Below, one piece after another: positions 52,420-62,600 of a stretch of 64,000 nt of DNA. The first letter of the stretch is position 1, and every line of letters begins with the position of its first letter. The DNA comes from Longimicrobiales bacterium (GTDB lineage: Bacteria; Gemmatimonadota; Gemmatimonadetes; Longimicrobiales; Gaopeijiaceae). The DNA is taken from positions 1,671,501 to 1,735,500 of the forward strand of contig CATQHQ010000002.1 of assembly GCA_958296005.1 (NCBI GenBank), written 5' to 3'. The position numbers were made by a program, and so were the translations under genes. Below the pieces are notes generated by a model that saw nothing but the letters and a program-made list of their open reading frames with translations, made no database searches and was not told where the DNA came from.

Positions 52420-52884
52420 ATGAGCGAAGACACCGGCAAGAAGGCGATGAGCAAAGACACCGGCAAGAAGTTGTCTCCTCAGCTCAGTGGCGACGGTCAG
52501 CTTGAGCCACGGGAAGAAATGTTCGCGGTCCTGCGAGACCACATTGAAGCTAAGAAACAGGCCGCCGAGGTTGCGCGCGAAGGCTTCAAGATATTGCACG
52601 CCAGCAACGAGCGTCAGTTCGAGTTCCAAATGGAGAAGCTTCGCCTTAACGACGAAGATCGGAAGAGCAACTCTGACCGCGAGGATAAGAAACTTGACCA
52701 CAAGACGAAGACTACGTGGTTCCGGCTGACGAGCGCTCTCGTAATCGTCTTCTTCGTACTGGGCATGATATTCTGGGGAGACGACGGTCAACAAGACAAC
52801 GCAACTAAGCTGACGCTGGGTATCTTATCCTATGGCGGTGCCGTGTGCATCGGATTCGTTCTGGGTCGTCGCCCTCCTGGTTGA
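52420..52884 (+). CDS. Small coiled-coil, two-TM protein, second of the cassette
   Basis: 154 residues, not recognised. The first 18 residues are an 8-9 residue duplication (MSEDTGKKA, MSKDTGKKL), so either of two ATGs (52420 or 52447) may start it. Residues ~30-90 are highly charged and helical (coiled-coil-like: EAKKQAAEVAREGFKIL, MEKLRLNDEDRKSN). Two membrane helices end the chain (~100-118 LTSALVIVFFVLGMIFW and ~131-149 LTLGILSYGGAVCIGFVLG). The layout, a cytosolic helical stalk on a two-helix hairpin, occurs in small toxins and in Abi-type membrane effectors, but nothing specific supports that. Low GC suggests transfer. Confidence 0.65.
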   Translation: MSEDTGKKAMSKDTGKKLSPQLSGDGQLEPREEMFAVLRDHIEAKKQAAEVAREGFKILHASNERQFEFQMEKLRLNDEDRKSNSDREDKKLDHKTKTTWFRLTSALVIVFFVLGMIFWGDDGQQDNATKLTLGILSYGGAVCIGFVLGRRPPG

Positions 52885-53006
52885 TTCCACGCCGGTCCCG
52901 ACCCCCTGAATGACTCGGCGGCGCTGGGTCCCCACCGACCCCATAGGCGATGGGGACGCCCGCCAGTGTTCCTCAATTCGGTCCAGGTAGGCGCGTCCAA
53001 ACCTCT

Positions 53007-54782
53007 TCAGTCGCCGGCCTCGGCAACCGCCGAAGACGCCCCGCCCACCTCCACTCGCACCGTCAGGATGTCCGCGTCCTGATACTGCTGGTGGCGCACC
53101 GACGAGGCGAAGTGCTGCAACAGCCGCAGAGAGAGCTCGTGCTCGATCTGGGCCTCGGAAGCGCGCTCTCCCAGCACGGTCATGCGGTCCTCGATGTTCC
53201 CTTCCCCGCTGGAGGCCAGGAACTCCAGTTCGGCCTCGTCTCCGTCGCCGGCGGCGACAACCAGAAGCCGGGAACCGTCGCCCGCGTCCCTTCCCTGGCG
53301 CCGCTCAACGAGGACCTGCACCGCTTCCTCCGCCACCAGGTACAGTCGGTCGGTCACGTCGGGGCTCCACCCCATCCGGGAGGAGAACTTGTCCAGAAAC
53401 CCGCGGATCTCCGGCATGGCGGCCATCTCCAGCCGGGTGCGGAGGCGCTTCCGGCGCGGCGCCGTGATCTCGAGGAAGATCGTCATCAGGAGGGCGGTGA
53501 GGCCGCCTGCGGTCATGCCATTGCCCAGCAGCCCGCTCCAGTACTCGCCCAGTTGATCCGGGAAGATCCCTCCGGCCTGGAAGCCGGCACCGACCCAGAA
53601 CGCCACGCCCACCAGCGTCGCCTTGCGGTAGTCGATCCCGTCCTGCGCGACGATCCCCACGCCCAGAGAGAAGAGGAGTGCGATCAGCACGATCGCGTAG
53701 GCGCCGATCACCGGGTTGGGAACCGCCAGGAGGAGCGCGGTGGTCTTGGGCAAGAATGCAAGGGAGAAGAAGATGATCCCGGCGCAAATGCCTACGGCGC
53801 GGGAGGCGACGCCGGTGATCTCGGTGACGGCGACGCTGGAGGAGTACGTCGTGTTGGGTACGGTGGCCGCGAAGCCCGAGAGGAGGTTGCCCACGCCGTC
53901 GGCCGCAACTGCGCCCTGGACGGCTCGGTAGTCCGTCGCGCGCTTCCGACGCCAAGAGACCTTCTGGATCGCCACCGAGTCGCCGATCGTCTCGATGGCG
54001 CCCACCAGGGTCACGAAGACGAACGCCGGCAGGAGGGTCCAGAACAACGGGCCGAAGTGCAGGTCCAGGCCGGGCCAGCCCGCGTCCGGCAGGCCGAACC
54101 AAGCGGCTTCAGTGACCCGGCCCATATCGTACAGGCCGAAGCCGCCAGCCACGACGCACCCGGTCAGGATCGCCAGGACGGGCGCCCACAGCCGCCAGGG
54201 CCCCGATCCCCGCAGCAGGACGGCCAGCGCGATCGCCAACGTGGCAATTACACTGGCGGGGGCCGCGGCCGGGGGCGTGCCTGGCGGCACGTCCGTAAGC
54301 ATGTCGAAGAGGATCGGCATGATCGTGACGGCGATGAGCATGATCACGGTGCCGGCGACGGTTGGGGTGATGATCCTCCGCACCCACGCCAACCGCCACG
54401 ACAGGAGGAACTGGAAGAGGGCCGACACGAAGACCAGCGTCGCCAGCATCCCAGGGCCGCCTTGGGCCAGGGCGGTGACGCACACCGCGATGAAGGCGCC
54501 GGACGTGCCCATGAGCAGCGTGTAGCCAGAGCCGACAGGCCCTACGCGGAAGGACTGCAACATGGTGGTGAGTCCGCAGATCACGAGCGCCGCGAAGACG
54601 GCCCACGACAGGTACGTCTCCCCTGCGCCGGCGGCGCGGACGACGATCGCCGGGGTGAGGACGATTCCCGCCACGGTGAGCAGGACGAACTGGAAGCCCA
54701 AGCCGAAGGCCAGCGTGTTGGGCGGACGCTCGTTCGGCTCGAAGCGAACGTTGGCGTTCTCGGAAGCGGCGTCTTGCGTCAT
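53007..54782 (-). CDS. NCS2 nucleobase permease fused to RsbW-like ATPase-fold domain
   Basis: 591 residues. The first ~440 residues are a xanthine/uracil permease of the NCS2/SLC23 family with about 12-14 helices; key motifs are GAIETIGDSVAIQKVSWRR and FAATVPNTTYSSSVAVTEITG with the substrate-site region. The last ~149 residues resemble the histidine-kinase-like ATPase fold of anti-sigma factors (PEIRGFLDKFSSRMG, LYLVAEEAVQVL, then SLRLLQHFASSV and DADILTVRVEV). The N-box Asn is replaced by Gln and the G-box is weak, so ATP binding is doubtful. A permease carrying a regulatory domain is unusual. The ATG at 54782 starts before a clear family N-terminus (NTLAFGLGFQFVLL). Confidence 0.88.
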   Translation of the reverse strand: MTQDAASENANVRFEPNERPPNTLAFGLGFQFVLLTVAGIVLTPAIVVRAAGAGETYLSWAVFAALVICGLTTMLQSFRVGPVGSGYTLLMGTSGAFIAVCVTALAQGGPGMLATLVFVSALFQFLLSWRLAWVRRIITPTVAGTVIMLIAVTIMPILFDMLTDVPPGTPPAAAPASVIATLAIALAVLLRGSGPWRLWAPVLAILTGCVVAGGFGLYDMGRVTEAAWFGLPDAGWPGLDLHFGPLFWTLLPAFVFVTLVGAIETIGDSVAIQKVSWRRKRATDYRAVQGAVAADGVGNLLSGFAATVPNTTYSSSVAVTEITGVASRAVGICAGIIFFSLAFLPKTTALLLAVPNPVIGAYAIVLIALLFSLGVGIVAQDGIDYRKATLVGVAFWVGAGFQAGGIFPDQLGEYWSGLLGNGMTAGGLTALLMTIFLEITAPRRKRLRTRLEMAAMPEIRGFLDKFSSRMGWSPDVTDRLYLVAEEAVQVLVERRQGRDAGDGSRLLVVAAGDGDEAELEFLASSGEGNIEDRMTVLGERASEAQIEHELSLRLLQHFASSVRHQQYQDADILTVRVEVGGASSAVAEAGD

Positions 54783-54968
54783 GGCGTCACAGGGTTGCAG
54801 GTGAACCGGCGCCCGCGTGGCCGGGCACGTGCATAATAGAGGACAATGCGCACAATGGCACGCGGTCCGCCTGAACTCGCGCGACGTTGCGCTGCAGCGG
54901 TTGGTGGCCCAGTCTCCTCCCCCTACGGAAGCACCACGACCTGAAGAACTGAAGAAGGAGACCTGGCC

Positions 54969-55574
54969 ATGAAGAAATCTCTTGGGACCTTGGCTCGATG
55001 CGCCGTCGGCACCGCCGTGGTCGTGGCGGCGGCGTGCGCGCAGGCCGACCCTGCACCGGACGCCGCCCCGTCCGAACCGGCACCCCAAGTCGCCGAAGCG
55101 CCCCCGACGTTCGAGGCCGACCCTGCCGACGTAGCCTCTGCCGACGCCCTCGTCACGGCGGTGTACGACGTGATCTCGGGTCCAGCGGGCGCCGAGCGGG
55201 ACTGGGACCGGTTCCGCTCGCTGTTCGCTCCCGGCGCCCGGCTGATGCCGACGGGAGCCCGCGAGAACGGCCGCAAGGCGGTCAACATCCTCTCGGCAGA
55301 GGACTACGCGTCGGGGGCGCAGGAGGGGAACTGGTTCGCCGAAGGCTTCTTCGAGGTGGAAACCGGCAGCGTCACCGAGAGCTACGGCAACATCGCCCAC
55401 CGCTTCAGCAGCTACGCCTCCTTCCGGTCGGACGACGACGCGGAGCCGTTCACGCGGGGGATCAACTCCTTCCAGCTGCTCGACGACGGCGAACGCTGGT
55501 GGGTCCTCTCGATCTTCTGGCAGGACGCCGGCGATGCGGGGCCGATCCCGGAGCGCTACCTGAACAACCCGTAG
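54969..55574 (+). CDS. SnoaL/NTF2-like lipoprotein
   Basis: 201 residues, ATG preceded by AAGGAG. A signal sequence ends in the lipobox AAAC (C23), then a Pro/Ala spacer. The folded part (~55-200) resembles a SnoaL/NTF2-like cone: ADALVTAVYDVISG, RDWDRFRSLFAPGARLMPTG, and the beta strands IAHRFSSYASFRS and WWVLSIFWQDA. Such domains bind small ligands or hydrolyse polyketide-like molecules; no catalytic residue is assigned. Divergent from the permease. Confidence 0.78.
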   Translation: MKKSLGTLARCAVGTAVVVAAACAQADPAPDAAPSEPAPQVAEAPPTFEADPADVASADALVTAVYDVISGPAGAERDWDRFRSLFAPGARLMPTGARENGRKAVNILSAEDYASGAQEGNWFAEGFFEVETGSVTESYGNIAHRFSSYASFRSDDDAEPFTRGINSFQLLDDGERWWVLSIFWQDAGDAGPIPERYLNNP

Positions 55575-55626
55575 GGCGGCGGCCCCCAAGACCGCCGGAG
55601 GTGCAGGGGCTGGCCGCCTGGCCGAA

Positions 55627-56586
55627 CTAGTACGGCGCTTCAGTCGGCCGCTTCTCTCCCGCAGTCACGGCGATCGCCAGCCTGCTTTCGCGCGGGGGAA
55701 AGCTGCACACCGAGTACGGCGTGAAGACGCACGGCGGGTTGTAGGCGCGGTTGAAGTCGATGACGGTCCAGCCGTCCTCGCCGGGGAACGGCACCCGCAT
55801 ATAGCGCCCGCCTTGGTAGGTCTGGGTAGTCGCCGTGGAGTCCCACAGCATGACGAAGTAGTTGCTGCTGCCCTCGGTGGCGAAGGCGACCAGACGACGC
55901 TCGCGCCCGCCCGCCCTGAACACCAGCTCCCCCGGCGACACGTTCGCGACGGTACCGGAGGTCACGTCCGCCAGCTCGAACGTCCTGGGTTCCGGGTAGG
56001 GTTCCAGGCGTGCCGCGACGCGCCATTCGCCGACCACGGGGTAGTAGGGCGGCAACCGGAAGGAGTCGCGCCGGGGCGAGTCCCGGTCCCACGCCCGCAG
56101 CCAGAGCCGAGGCGTCCCCCGCTCCGCGTGCACCCGCAGCCCCAGCGAGCCCAACGAGAGAACGGTCACGCTGTCGGAGCGGTCGTCGTTCAGCGTCAGC
56201 GGGCCAGCGACGACGTCGCCGTCGCGTACTCGCAGCTCCGCGCCGGGGGCCGGCTCAAGAACGACGTGGCGGCCAGCGCGGCGAAGGGTTCCGGCGACGG
56301 GAGGCGAGTCTTCCGGCGGCAGCACGATCGCCAACGACGAGTCTGCACCGAACTGCATGTCGTCGCCCTCCGGCAACTCCCAGAGGCCGGTCCACAGCAC
56401 TGCGCCCCTCCCCGACGGGTCGACCAGGGTCGCCTGCCGATCCAGACGCCACTCCTCGTGCTCCGCGGCCAGCACCTGGGGGTCGACCGGCGGCGGGTCG
56501 GGCCACGGCTCGCCGAAGCAAGCGGCGACGGCAAGAAGGACGGAAGCCCCGATCCCGATCCCGCGGCCGACTGGTTGATCTCCCAT
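55627..56586 (-). CDS. DUF1684 lipoprotein
   Basis: 319 residues from the ATG at 56586, preceded by AAGGGG. Signal with lipobox AVAAC. The family is marked by HEEWRLDRQATLVDP, RLWLRAWDRDSP, YYPVVGEWRVAARLEPYP, and the closing TVIDFNRAYNPPCVFTPYSVCSFPP, with two conserved cysteines near the end. Function unknown; members are common in Bacteroidota, Gemmatimonadota and actinobacteria. It follows the ABC-F gene on the same strand with a 74-base gap. Confidence 0.88.
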   Translation of the reverse strand: MGDQPVGRGIGIGASVLLAVAACFGEPWPDPPPVDPQVLAAEHEEWRLDRQATLVDPSGRGAVLWTGLWELPEGDDMQFGADSSLAIVLPPEDSPPVAGTLRRAGRHVVLEPAPGAELRVRDGDVVAGPLTLNDDRSDSVTVLSLGSLGLRVHAERGTPRLWLRAWDRDSPRRDSFRLPPYYPVVGEWRVAARLEPYPEPRTFELADVTSGTVANVSPGELVFRAGGRERRLVAFATEGSSNYFVMLWDSTATTQTYQGGRYMRVPFPGEDGWTVIDFNRAYNPPCVFTPYSVCSFPPRESRLAIAVTAGEKRPTEAPY

Positions 56587-56660
56587 GCGTCGTCGCCCCT
56601 TGTTGGCTTCTTGCGCCTTGCCCGGACTCCTGGTCAAGGTCGCTCCCTACGAGCACCGGC

Positions 56661-58601
56661 TCAACGTCTCCCCTGGTCGAGTCCGGCCTCCAGCTCCTCC
56701 CAGTCGCCCATGAGCCGCTCGACCTCGGCAGCCGTTTTGGTGCGCTCTTCCGCCAGCGCCTCGGCCTCGCCGCGGGCAGGATCGGCGTAAAGGGCGGGAT
56801 CCGCCAACCGTCGATCGATCTCGGCCAGCCGCGCCTCCCTCCCTTCGATGCGAGCGATCAACTGGGTCCGCCTGGACTCCAGCCGGTCGCGCGTCCGTGC
56901 GCCGCCGTTGCCGCGGCCTCGTTGGCGTTCGCGCGCCCCGGCCTTCCGACCGCCGCCCTTCCGCCGCGCCGCCTTCGCCTTCAACACCACCGTGTCCGCG
57001 TCCAGGTGGTCGTCGCCGCAGAAGTGGACGTACTCCTCGTAGCTGCCCCGGTAGTCGCGGATGCCTTCCGGCGCGATCTCCACGATCCGGTTCGCCAGAC
57101 GGCTCACGAACCAGCGGTCGTGGGAAACGAAGACCAGGGTGCCTTCGTAGGTCCGCAGCCCGTCCACCAGCGCTTCGATCGACTCCATGTCGAGATGGTT
57201 GGTGGGCTCGTCGAGCACGAGCACGTTGGGCGCCCTGATCATGAGGCTGCAGAAGACGAGCCGCGCGGCCTCTCCGCCCGACAGCGCGTCCAGGGGCTTC
57301 TCCGCGTCGTCCCCCGAGAAGAGCACCCGTCCCATCATGCTCCGCGCGTACCCCCTGCCCCTTCCGGCGCAGAAGTCGGCGACCCACGCCTCGGCGCTTC
57401 GCTGCACGGAGCGGAAGTGATCGCCTTGGTCCTGCGCGAAGTAGCCGGGTCGGGTCTCGTACCCCCACTCTACCGAGCCTCGATCCGCCTCCACGCGTCC
57501 CGTCATGATCTTGAGGAGGGTGGACTTGCCGATCCCATTGGGTCCCATCACCGCCAAGCGGTCGCCCCGAACGACCTCCAGCTTCACGCCCTCGAGCACT
57601 TGGTTGTCGCCGTAGGACTTGGAGACGCCCTTCACGCGCACCACTTCCTTGCCGCTGGGGCGCGCCTGCTCGAAGCGAAAGACCGGCCAGCGACGGGAGG
57701 TGCGGGGAAGCGCCACCAGCGCCTCGGCCTTCTTCTCGATGAGGCGAACCTTGCTCTGCGCCTGCCGCGCCTTGGTGGCCTTGGCCCGAAAGCGGTCCAC
57801 GAACTTCTGGTGGTGGGCGATCTCCCGTTCCCGCGTGGCGATTCCCTTTTCTCGCCGCTCGCGCTCGGCCTCCTTCGCCCTGCGGAAGTCGTCGTAGCCC
57901 CCGGGGTACGCCAGCACCGTCTCGTAGTCCACGTCCAGAATGTGGGTGGCGACATGGTCCAGGAACCTGTGGTCGTGGCTGATCACGACGACCGGGCCGC
58001 GGAACTCGCGCAGAAACTTCTCCAGCCAACGGATGGACAGGATGTCTAGATGGTTGGTGGGCTCGTCCAGAAGCAGCACGTCCGGCGCGCTGGCCAGCAC
58101 TTGAGCCAGGAGGACCCGCAACCGGAAGCCGCCGGAGAGCGTGGACAGGGGGTCGCCGTGAGCCGAAGCCTGGATCCCCAGCCCCTCCAGAATCGCCCCC
58201 GCCCGGGACTCCGCCGCGTAGCCGTCGAGGCTCTGAACGATCTCCTCCAGCTCCGAGAAGCGCACCGCGTCGAACTCGTGGTCGGGGGCAGCCAGGACCT
58301 CCTCCTTCTCGGCCATCGCCGCCCACAGCTCCCGGTTGCCCATGAGGGCGACGTGAAGAACCGCTTCGTCGCGGTAGAGGAACTGGTCCTGACGCAGCAC
58401 GCCCAGGCGAGCCCGCTTGGGCACCGACACCGACCCTTCGCTGGGCGCCATGTCGCCCGCCAGGATCTCGAGGAGGGTGGTCTTCCCCGAGCCGTTGGCG
58501 CCCACCAGGCCGTAGCGCTCGCCCGGGTTCAGCCGGAACGACGCGCCTGCGAAGAGAGTTCGTCCGCCGAAGGACTTGCCGAGGCCGGCGACGGAGATCA
58601 C
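56661..58601 (-). CDS. ABC-F family ATPase (Uup/YbiT-like ribosome-associated)
   Basis: 646 residues with two ABC domains in one chain and no membrane segments. First Walker A GANGSGKTT (34-42), signature LSGGF, Walker B VLLLDEPTNHLD; second set GPNGIGKST, LSGGEAAR, VLVLDEPTNHLD. A charged ABC_tran_Xtn-like linker (AKATKARQAQSKVRLIEKK) lies between. A charged C-terminal tail (~560-646) may form a coiled coil. ABC-F proteins act on stalled ribosomes or in antibiotic protection. The start is GTG at 58601, shortly after the arginase stop at 58623, suggesting an operon. Confidence 0.93.
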   Translation of the reverse strand: MISVAGLGKSFGGRTLFAGASFRLNPGERYGLVGANGSGKTTLLEILAGDMAPSEGSVSVPKRARLGVLRQDQFLYRDEAVLHVALMGNRELWAAMAEKEEVLAAPDHEFDAVRFSELEEIVQSLDGYAAESRAGAILEGLGIQASAHGDPLSTLSGGFRLRVLLAQVLASAPDVLLLDEPTNHLDILSIRWLEKFLREFRGPVVVISHDHRFLDHVATHILDVDYETVLAYPGGYDDFRRAKEAERERREKGIATREREIAHHQKFVDRFRAKATKARQAQSKVRLIEKKAEALVALPRTSRRWPVFRFEQARPSGKEVVRVKGVSKSYGDNQVLEGVKLEVVRGDRLAVMGPNGIGKSTLLKIMTGRVEADRGSVEWGYETRPGYFAQDQGDHFRSVQRSAEAWVADFCAGRGRGYARSMMGRVLFSGDDAEKPLDALSGGEAARLVFCSLMIRAPNVLVLDEPTNHLDMESIEALVDGLRTYEGTLVFVSHDRWFVSRLANRIVEIAPEGIRDYRGSYEEYVHFCGDDHLDADTVVLKAKAARRKGGGRKAGARERQRGRGNGGARTRDRLESRRTQLIARIEGREARLAEIDRRLADPALYADPARGEAEALAEERTKTAAEVERLMGDWEELEAGLDQGRR

Positions 58602-58622
58602 GGCGCCTGCCGTCGCACGCCT

Positions 58623-59537
58623 CTAGAGGATCGTCTTGCCCAGGGCCGAAGCCACTAGGCCGACCGCCAGGACCGCCGTGTCGTTGCGGTGGTCCAGCAC
58701 CGGGTTGAGCTCGACCAAGTCCAGGCCCACGAGACGCCCGGACCGCGCCGCCGTCTCGCACACCAGGTGAGCCTCCCGGTTGGTGAGGCCGCCGTGAACA
58801 GGCGTGCCCACACCCGGGGCGAAGCGCGGGTCGAGCACGTCCAAGTCGAAGGAGAGGTGGAAGCCCGCCGTGCCGTCGGTCGCCCGCTCCAGAGCCTCGT
58901 CCATGCACGGCGCCATGCCCCGGGCGTCGATCTCCGACATCGTGAAGACCCGGACGCCCATCTCCGAGATCAGCGCCTTCTCCCCCGGGTCCAGCTCCCG
59001 GGCGCCAAGCACGCACACGTGCTCCGGGCGCAGGCTGGGCACGGGTCCCGTCAGCCGCCCGTCGCCCCGGCCCATGAGAACCGCCAACGGCATGCCGTGG
59101 ATGTTGCCGCTGGGAGTGGTCTCGGGAAGGTTCAGGTCGGTGTGGGCGTCCACCCAGATCGCGCCGATGGGCTTGCGCCGCTCCCGGAAGTGGTCCGCGA
59201 CGGCGGCGATGGAGCCGATCGACAAGGAGTGGTCGCCGCCCAGGATCACGGGGAACCGGTCCTCGCCCAAGGCCCGCGACACCAAGAACCGAGTGCGCGC
59301 GGTCACGCGGGCCACTTCGTCGAGGAACCTCAAGGCCGCGTCCCCGGGATCGCTGGTCTCCAGTCCCCCGGCAGCGATCGTCCCGCCCTCGTGGACCCGG
59401 TGTCCGACAGCTTCCAACGCCTCGGCAATTCCCGCGATCCGCAGAGCCGACGGCCCCATGTCCACGCCCCGGCGGCCGGCGCCCAAGTCGATGGACACCG
59501 AGATCAGGGCGATCTCTCGAAGGCTGGCGTCGGTCAT
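58623..59537 (-). CDS. rocF: Arginase
   Basis: 304 residues from the ATG at 59537. Ureohydrolase signatures are intact: GGDHS (100-104), DAHTD (130-134), and SFDLDVLDP with D231 and D233 for the two manganese ions, plus RRGVDMGPSALR at the start, the arginase form. It splits arginine into ornithine and urea in the cytoplasm. ABC-F follows on the same strand. No urease or ornithine genes are in the window, so the fate of the products is not visible. Confidence 0.9.
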   Translation of the reverse strand: MTDASLREIALISVSIDLGAGRRGVDMGPSALRIAGIAEALEAVGHRVHEGGTIAAGGLETSDPGDAALRFLDEVARVTARTRFLVSRALGEDRFPVILGGDHSLSIGSIAAVADHFRERRKPIGAIWVDAHTDLNLPETTPSGNIHGMPLAVLMGRGDGRLTGPVPSLRPEHVCVLGARELDPGEKALISEMGVRVFTMSEIDARGMAPCMDEALERATDGTAGFHLSFDLDVLDPRFAPGVGTPVHGGLTNREAHLVCETAARSGRLVGLDLVELNPVLDHRNDTAVLAVGLVASALGKTIL

Positions 59538-59685
59538 GCCCAAAGGTCGCCGAGGGTTGGGGGCGAGTCCAGGAGCGCGCGAAGCCCGCACGGTAGCCGA
59601 CGCCCACCGCTGACACTACTATGGGCTCGGGGCGTAAGGAAGCTTTGGCCCGCCACCCTCAAACCACGAGACATGGAGTCGGCGA

Positions 59686-62600
59686 ATGCGTTTCTCCAAC
59701 CGCGCCCTCTGCACGGTCGCGATGCTCTTCCTCGTCCCCTCCGCCGCCGGTGCGCAGGAGGAGAAGCCGGACCCCGACCGGGGCCTCCCAATGGAGCCCG
59801 CCCGCTGGGCTCGCTTCACGGCCACCGAAGGCACCTGGATCTCCCTGGACGTGAGCCCCGACGGGAGCACGATCGCCTTCGACCTGCTGGGGGACCTCTA
59901 CACCATGCCGGTCGAAGGGGGCCAAGCCACTCGCTTGACCAGCGGCCTGCCCCACGACATGCAGCCCCGCTTCAGCCCCGACGGCGAGCGCCTCGTCTTC
60001 GTTTCGGACCGGAGCGGCGACAACAACCTCTGGCTCATGCCGGCGGCCGGCGGCGAGCCCACCCAGATGACCAAGGGGATCGGCAGCCGCTTCTTGTCGC
60101 CCGAGTGGATGCCCGACGGCAAGTACGTCGTGGTTTCCCGGGCCCTACGCGGGCTGGAGAAGCTGTGGCTCTACCACGTGGACGGCGGCACGGGCCTGGA
60201 GATGGTCGGCGGGTCTGCCGTCGGCCAGGGCCCCGTCGGCTTCGCAACGTTCATCCGGCGATTGATGGGACCCGCCGTCAGCCCCGACGGCCGCTACGTC
60301 TGGCACGCTCAGCGATCAAGCACGTGGGAGTACAACGCGATCTTCCCCCAGTACCAGATCTGGGTGTACGACCGGGAGTCGGGCACGCGCACGCCGATGA
60401 CCAACCGCTACGGATCGGCGTTCCGCCCGGCCGTCTCGCCCGACGGCACGCTGCTGGCGTACGGAAGCCGGGACGACGCCGACACCGGCATCCGGCTTCG
60501 GGAGCTGGCCTCCGGCGAAGAGCGCTGGCTCGCCTACCCCGTGCAGCGCGACGACCAGGAGTCCACCGCCAACATGGACGTGCTGCCGGGCTACTCGTTC
60601 ACGCCGGACTCGGATGCGCTGATCGCCTCCTACGGCGGGCGGATCTGGCGGGTTCCCGTGGACGGATCGGAAGCGACGGAGATCCCGTTCACCGCCGACG
60701 CGGAGATCGCCATCGGGCCAGAAGTCGAGTTCGAGTACCCCATCGAGGACACGCCCACCTTCACCGTCAAGCAGATCCGCGACCCCCGCTCCTCCCCCGA
60801 CGGCTCGCAGGTCGCGTTCACCGCGCTGGACCGGCTCTACGTCGCCGACACGCCCGCCGACGGCGAGCCCAGCGCCGACCCGCGACGCCTCACGGAGGAC
60901 GAGGTGGGCGAGTTCCAGCCGGTGTGGTCCCCCGACGGCCGCTGGGTGGCGTACGTCACCTGGGACGACGACGCGGGCGAAGGACACGTCCGTCGGGTCT
61001 CGGCCGAGGGCGGGAGCGCGACGACGCTGACGACGGCGCCGGCCTACTACCAGCAGCTCGCCTGGTCGCCGGACGGCGAGCGGATCGTGGCGGTTCGGGC
61101 CTCCCGGCGGCACTTGCAGGAAGCGATCGACCCCTTCATCGGCGGACTCGACTCCGAGTTCGTGTGGATCCCCGCCGACGGAGGCGACGCCACGGTGATC
61201 GGTCCCACCGCGGGACGACGGCTGCCCCACTTCACCGCTGACCCGGACCGCATCTACTACTACGGATTCGGCGAAGGGGACCCCGTTCCCGGCGCGCCCG
61301 GGCCCGGACAGCGGACGCTGGCCCTCAGCTCCGCCCGCTGGGACGACACGGACCGGAAGCTGCACATCCAGATCCAGTCCCGCTTCGACCAGGACGCTGG
61401 GAGCGTCGCCCCGGGCTACTCCTTCTCCGAGACCTCCGATCTGGTCATGCCCCAGCAGCTGGAAGAGGACGAGCCCAGGGAGTTCGTGATCCGGCGCAGC
61501 GCCGGGATCGTTCAGATGGCGCCGGAGGGGGACCAAGCCCTGGCCTACATCGGCCGAGACGTGTACACGGTGACCGTGCCCGACATGGGGGCGACGCTGC
61601 CGGTGGTGGACGTCTTCAAGCCCGACTCCGCCGCCGTGCCCGTGCGCAAGCTCAACGACCTGGGCGGCGAGTTCCCGGCTTGGGGTGCCGGCGCGCGCAC
61701 CGTCACCTGGTCCCTGGGCAACGCCCTCTTCACGTACGACCTGGAGGCGGCCGCAGGCGACATGGAGTACGAGCCGTCGGAGCAGCGGATCGACGTCATG
61801 GCCGACCGCGACGTTCCCCAAGGCACGGTCGTGCTGCGAGGGGCGCGGGTGATCACCATGGACGGCGACGAGGTCGTGCAGAACGCCGACGTGGTCGTGG
61901 AGAACAACCGGATCGCGTCGGTGTCGGCAGGGGCCGGCGACGTGCCCGAGGGCGCGACGGTGATCGACGTGGCCGGCAAGACAATCGTGCCCGGGTTCGT
62001 GGACACCCACGCCCACATGTGGAACCTGTGGGGTCTCCACTGGGCGCAGCCGTGGATCTACCAGGCCAACCTGGCCTACGGGGTCACGACCACCCGGGAC
62101 CCCCAGACCGCCACCACCGACGTGCTCTCCTACGAGGACATGGTCCGGGCCGGAAAGATGGTCGGCCCCCGCGTCTACCACACGGGACCCGGCGTCTTCT
62201 CCGGCGACTTCGTGCGGAGCTACGAGCACGCCCTGGACGTGCTGCGCAAGTACAGCGACTACTACGACACGAAGACGTTCAAGATGTACATGTCGGGCAA
62301 CCGGCGGCAGCGGCAGTGGCTGATCATGGCGGCGCGGGAGCTGGGGCTGATGCCCACCACCGAGGGCGGTCTCGACTACCGCCTGAACATGACCCACGCC
62401 ATGGACGGCTACCCGGGGATCGAGCACTCGATGCCGATCGTGCCGGCGTACGACGACGTGGTGCAGCTCTTCGCGACTTCGGGCACGGTCAACTCGCCGA
62501 CGTTGCTGGTGTCGTACGGCGGACCGTGGGCGGAGAACTACTTCTACACCAGCGAAGACATCTTCGGGGACGAGAAGCTGACCCACTTCACCCCGAAGCG

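Noticed and set aside
51861..53006. Insertion sequence around the small-protein cassette
   Set aside because: No transposase, terminal inverted repeats or short target duplication could be seen. Only the imperfect gene-end repeat supports mobility.
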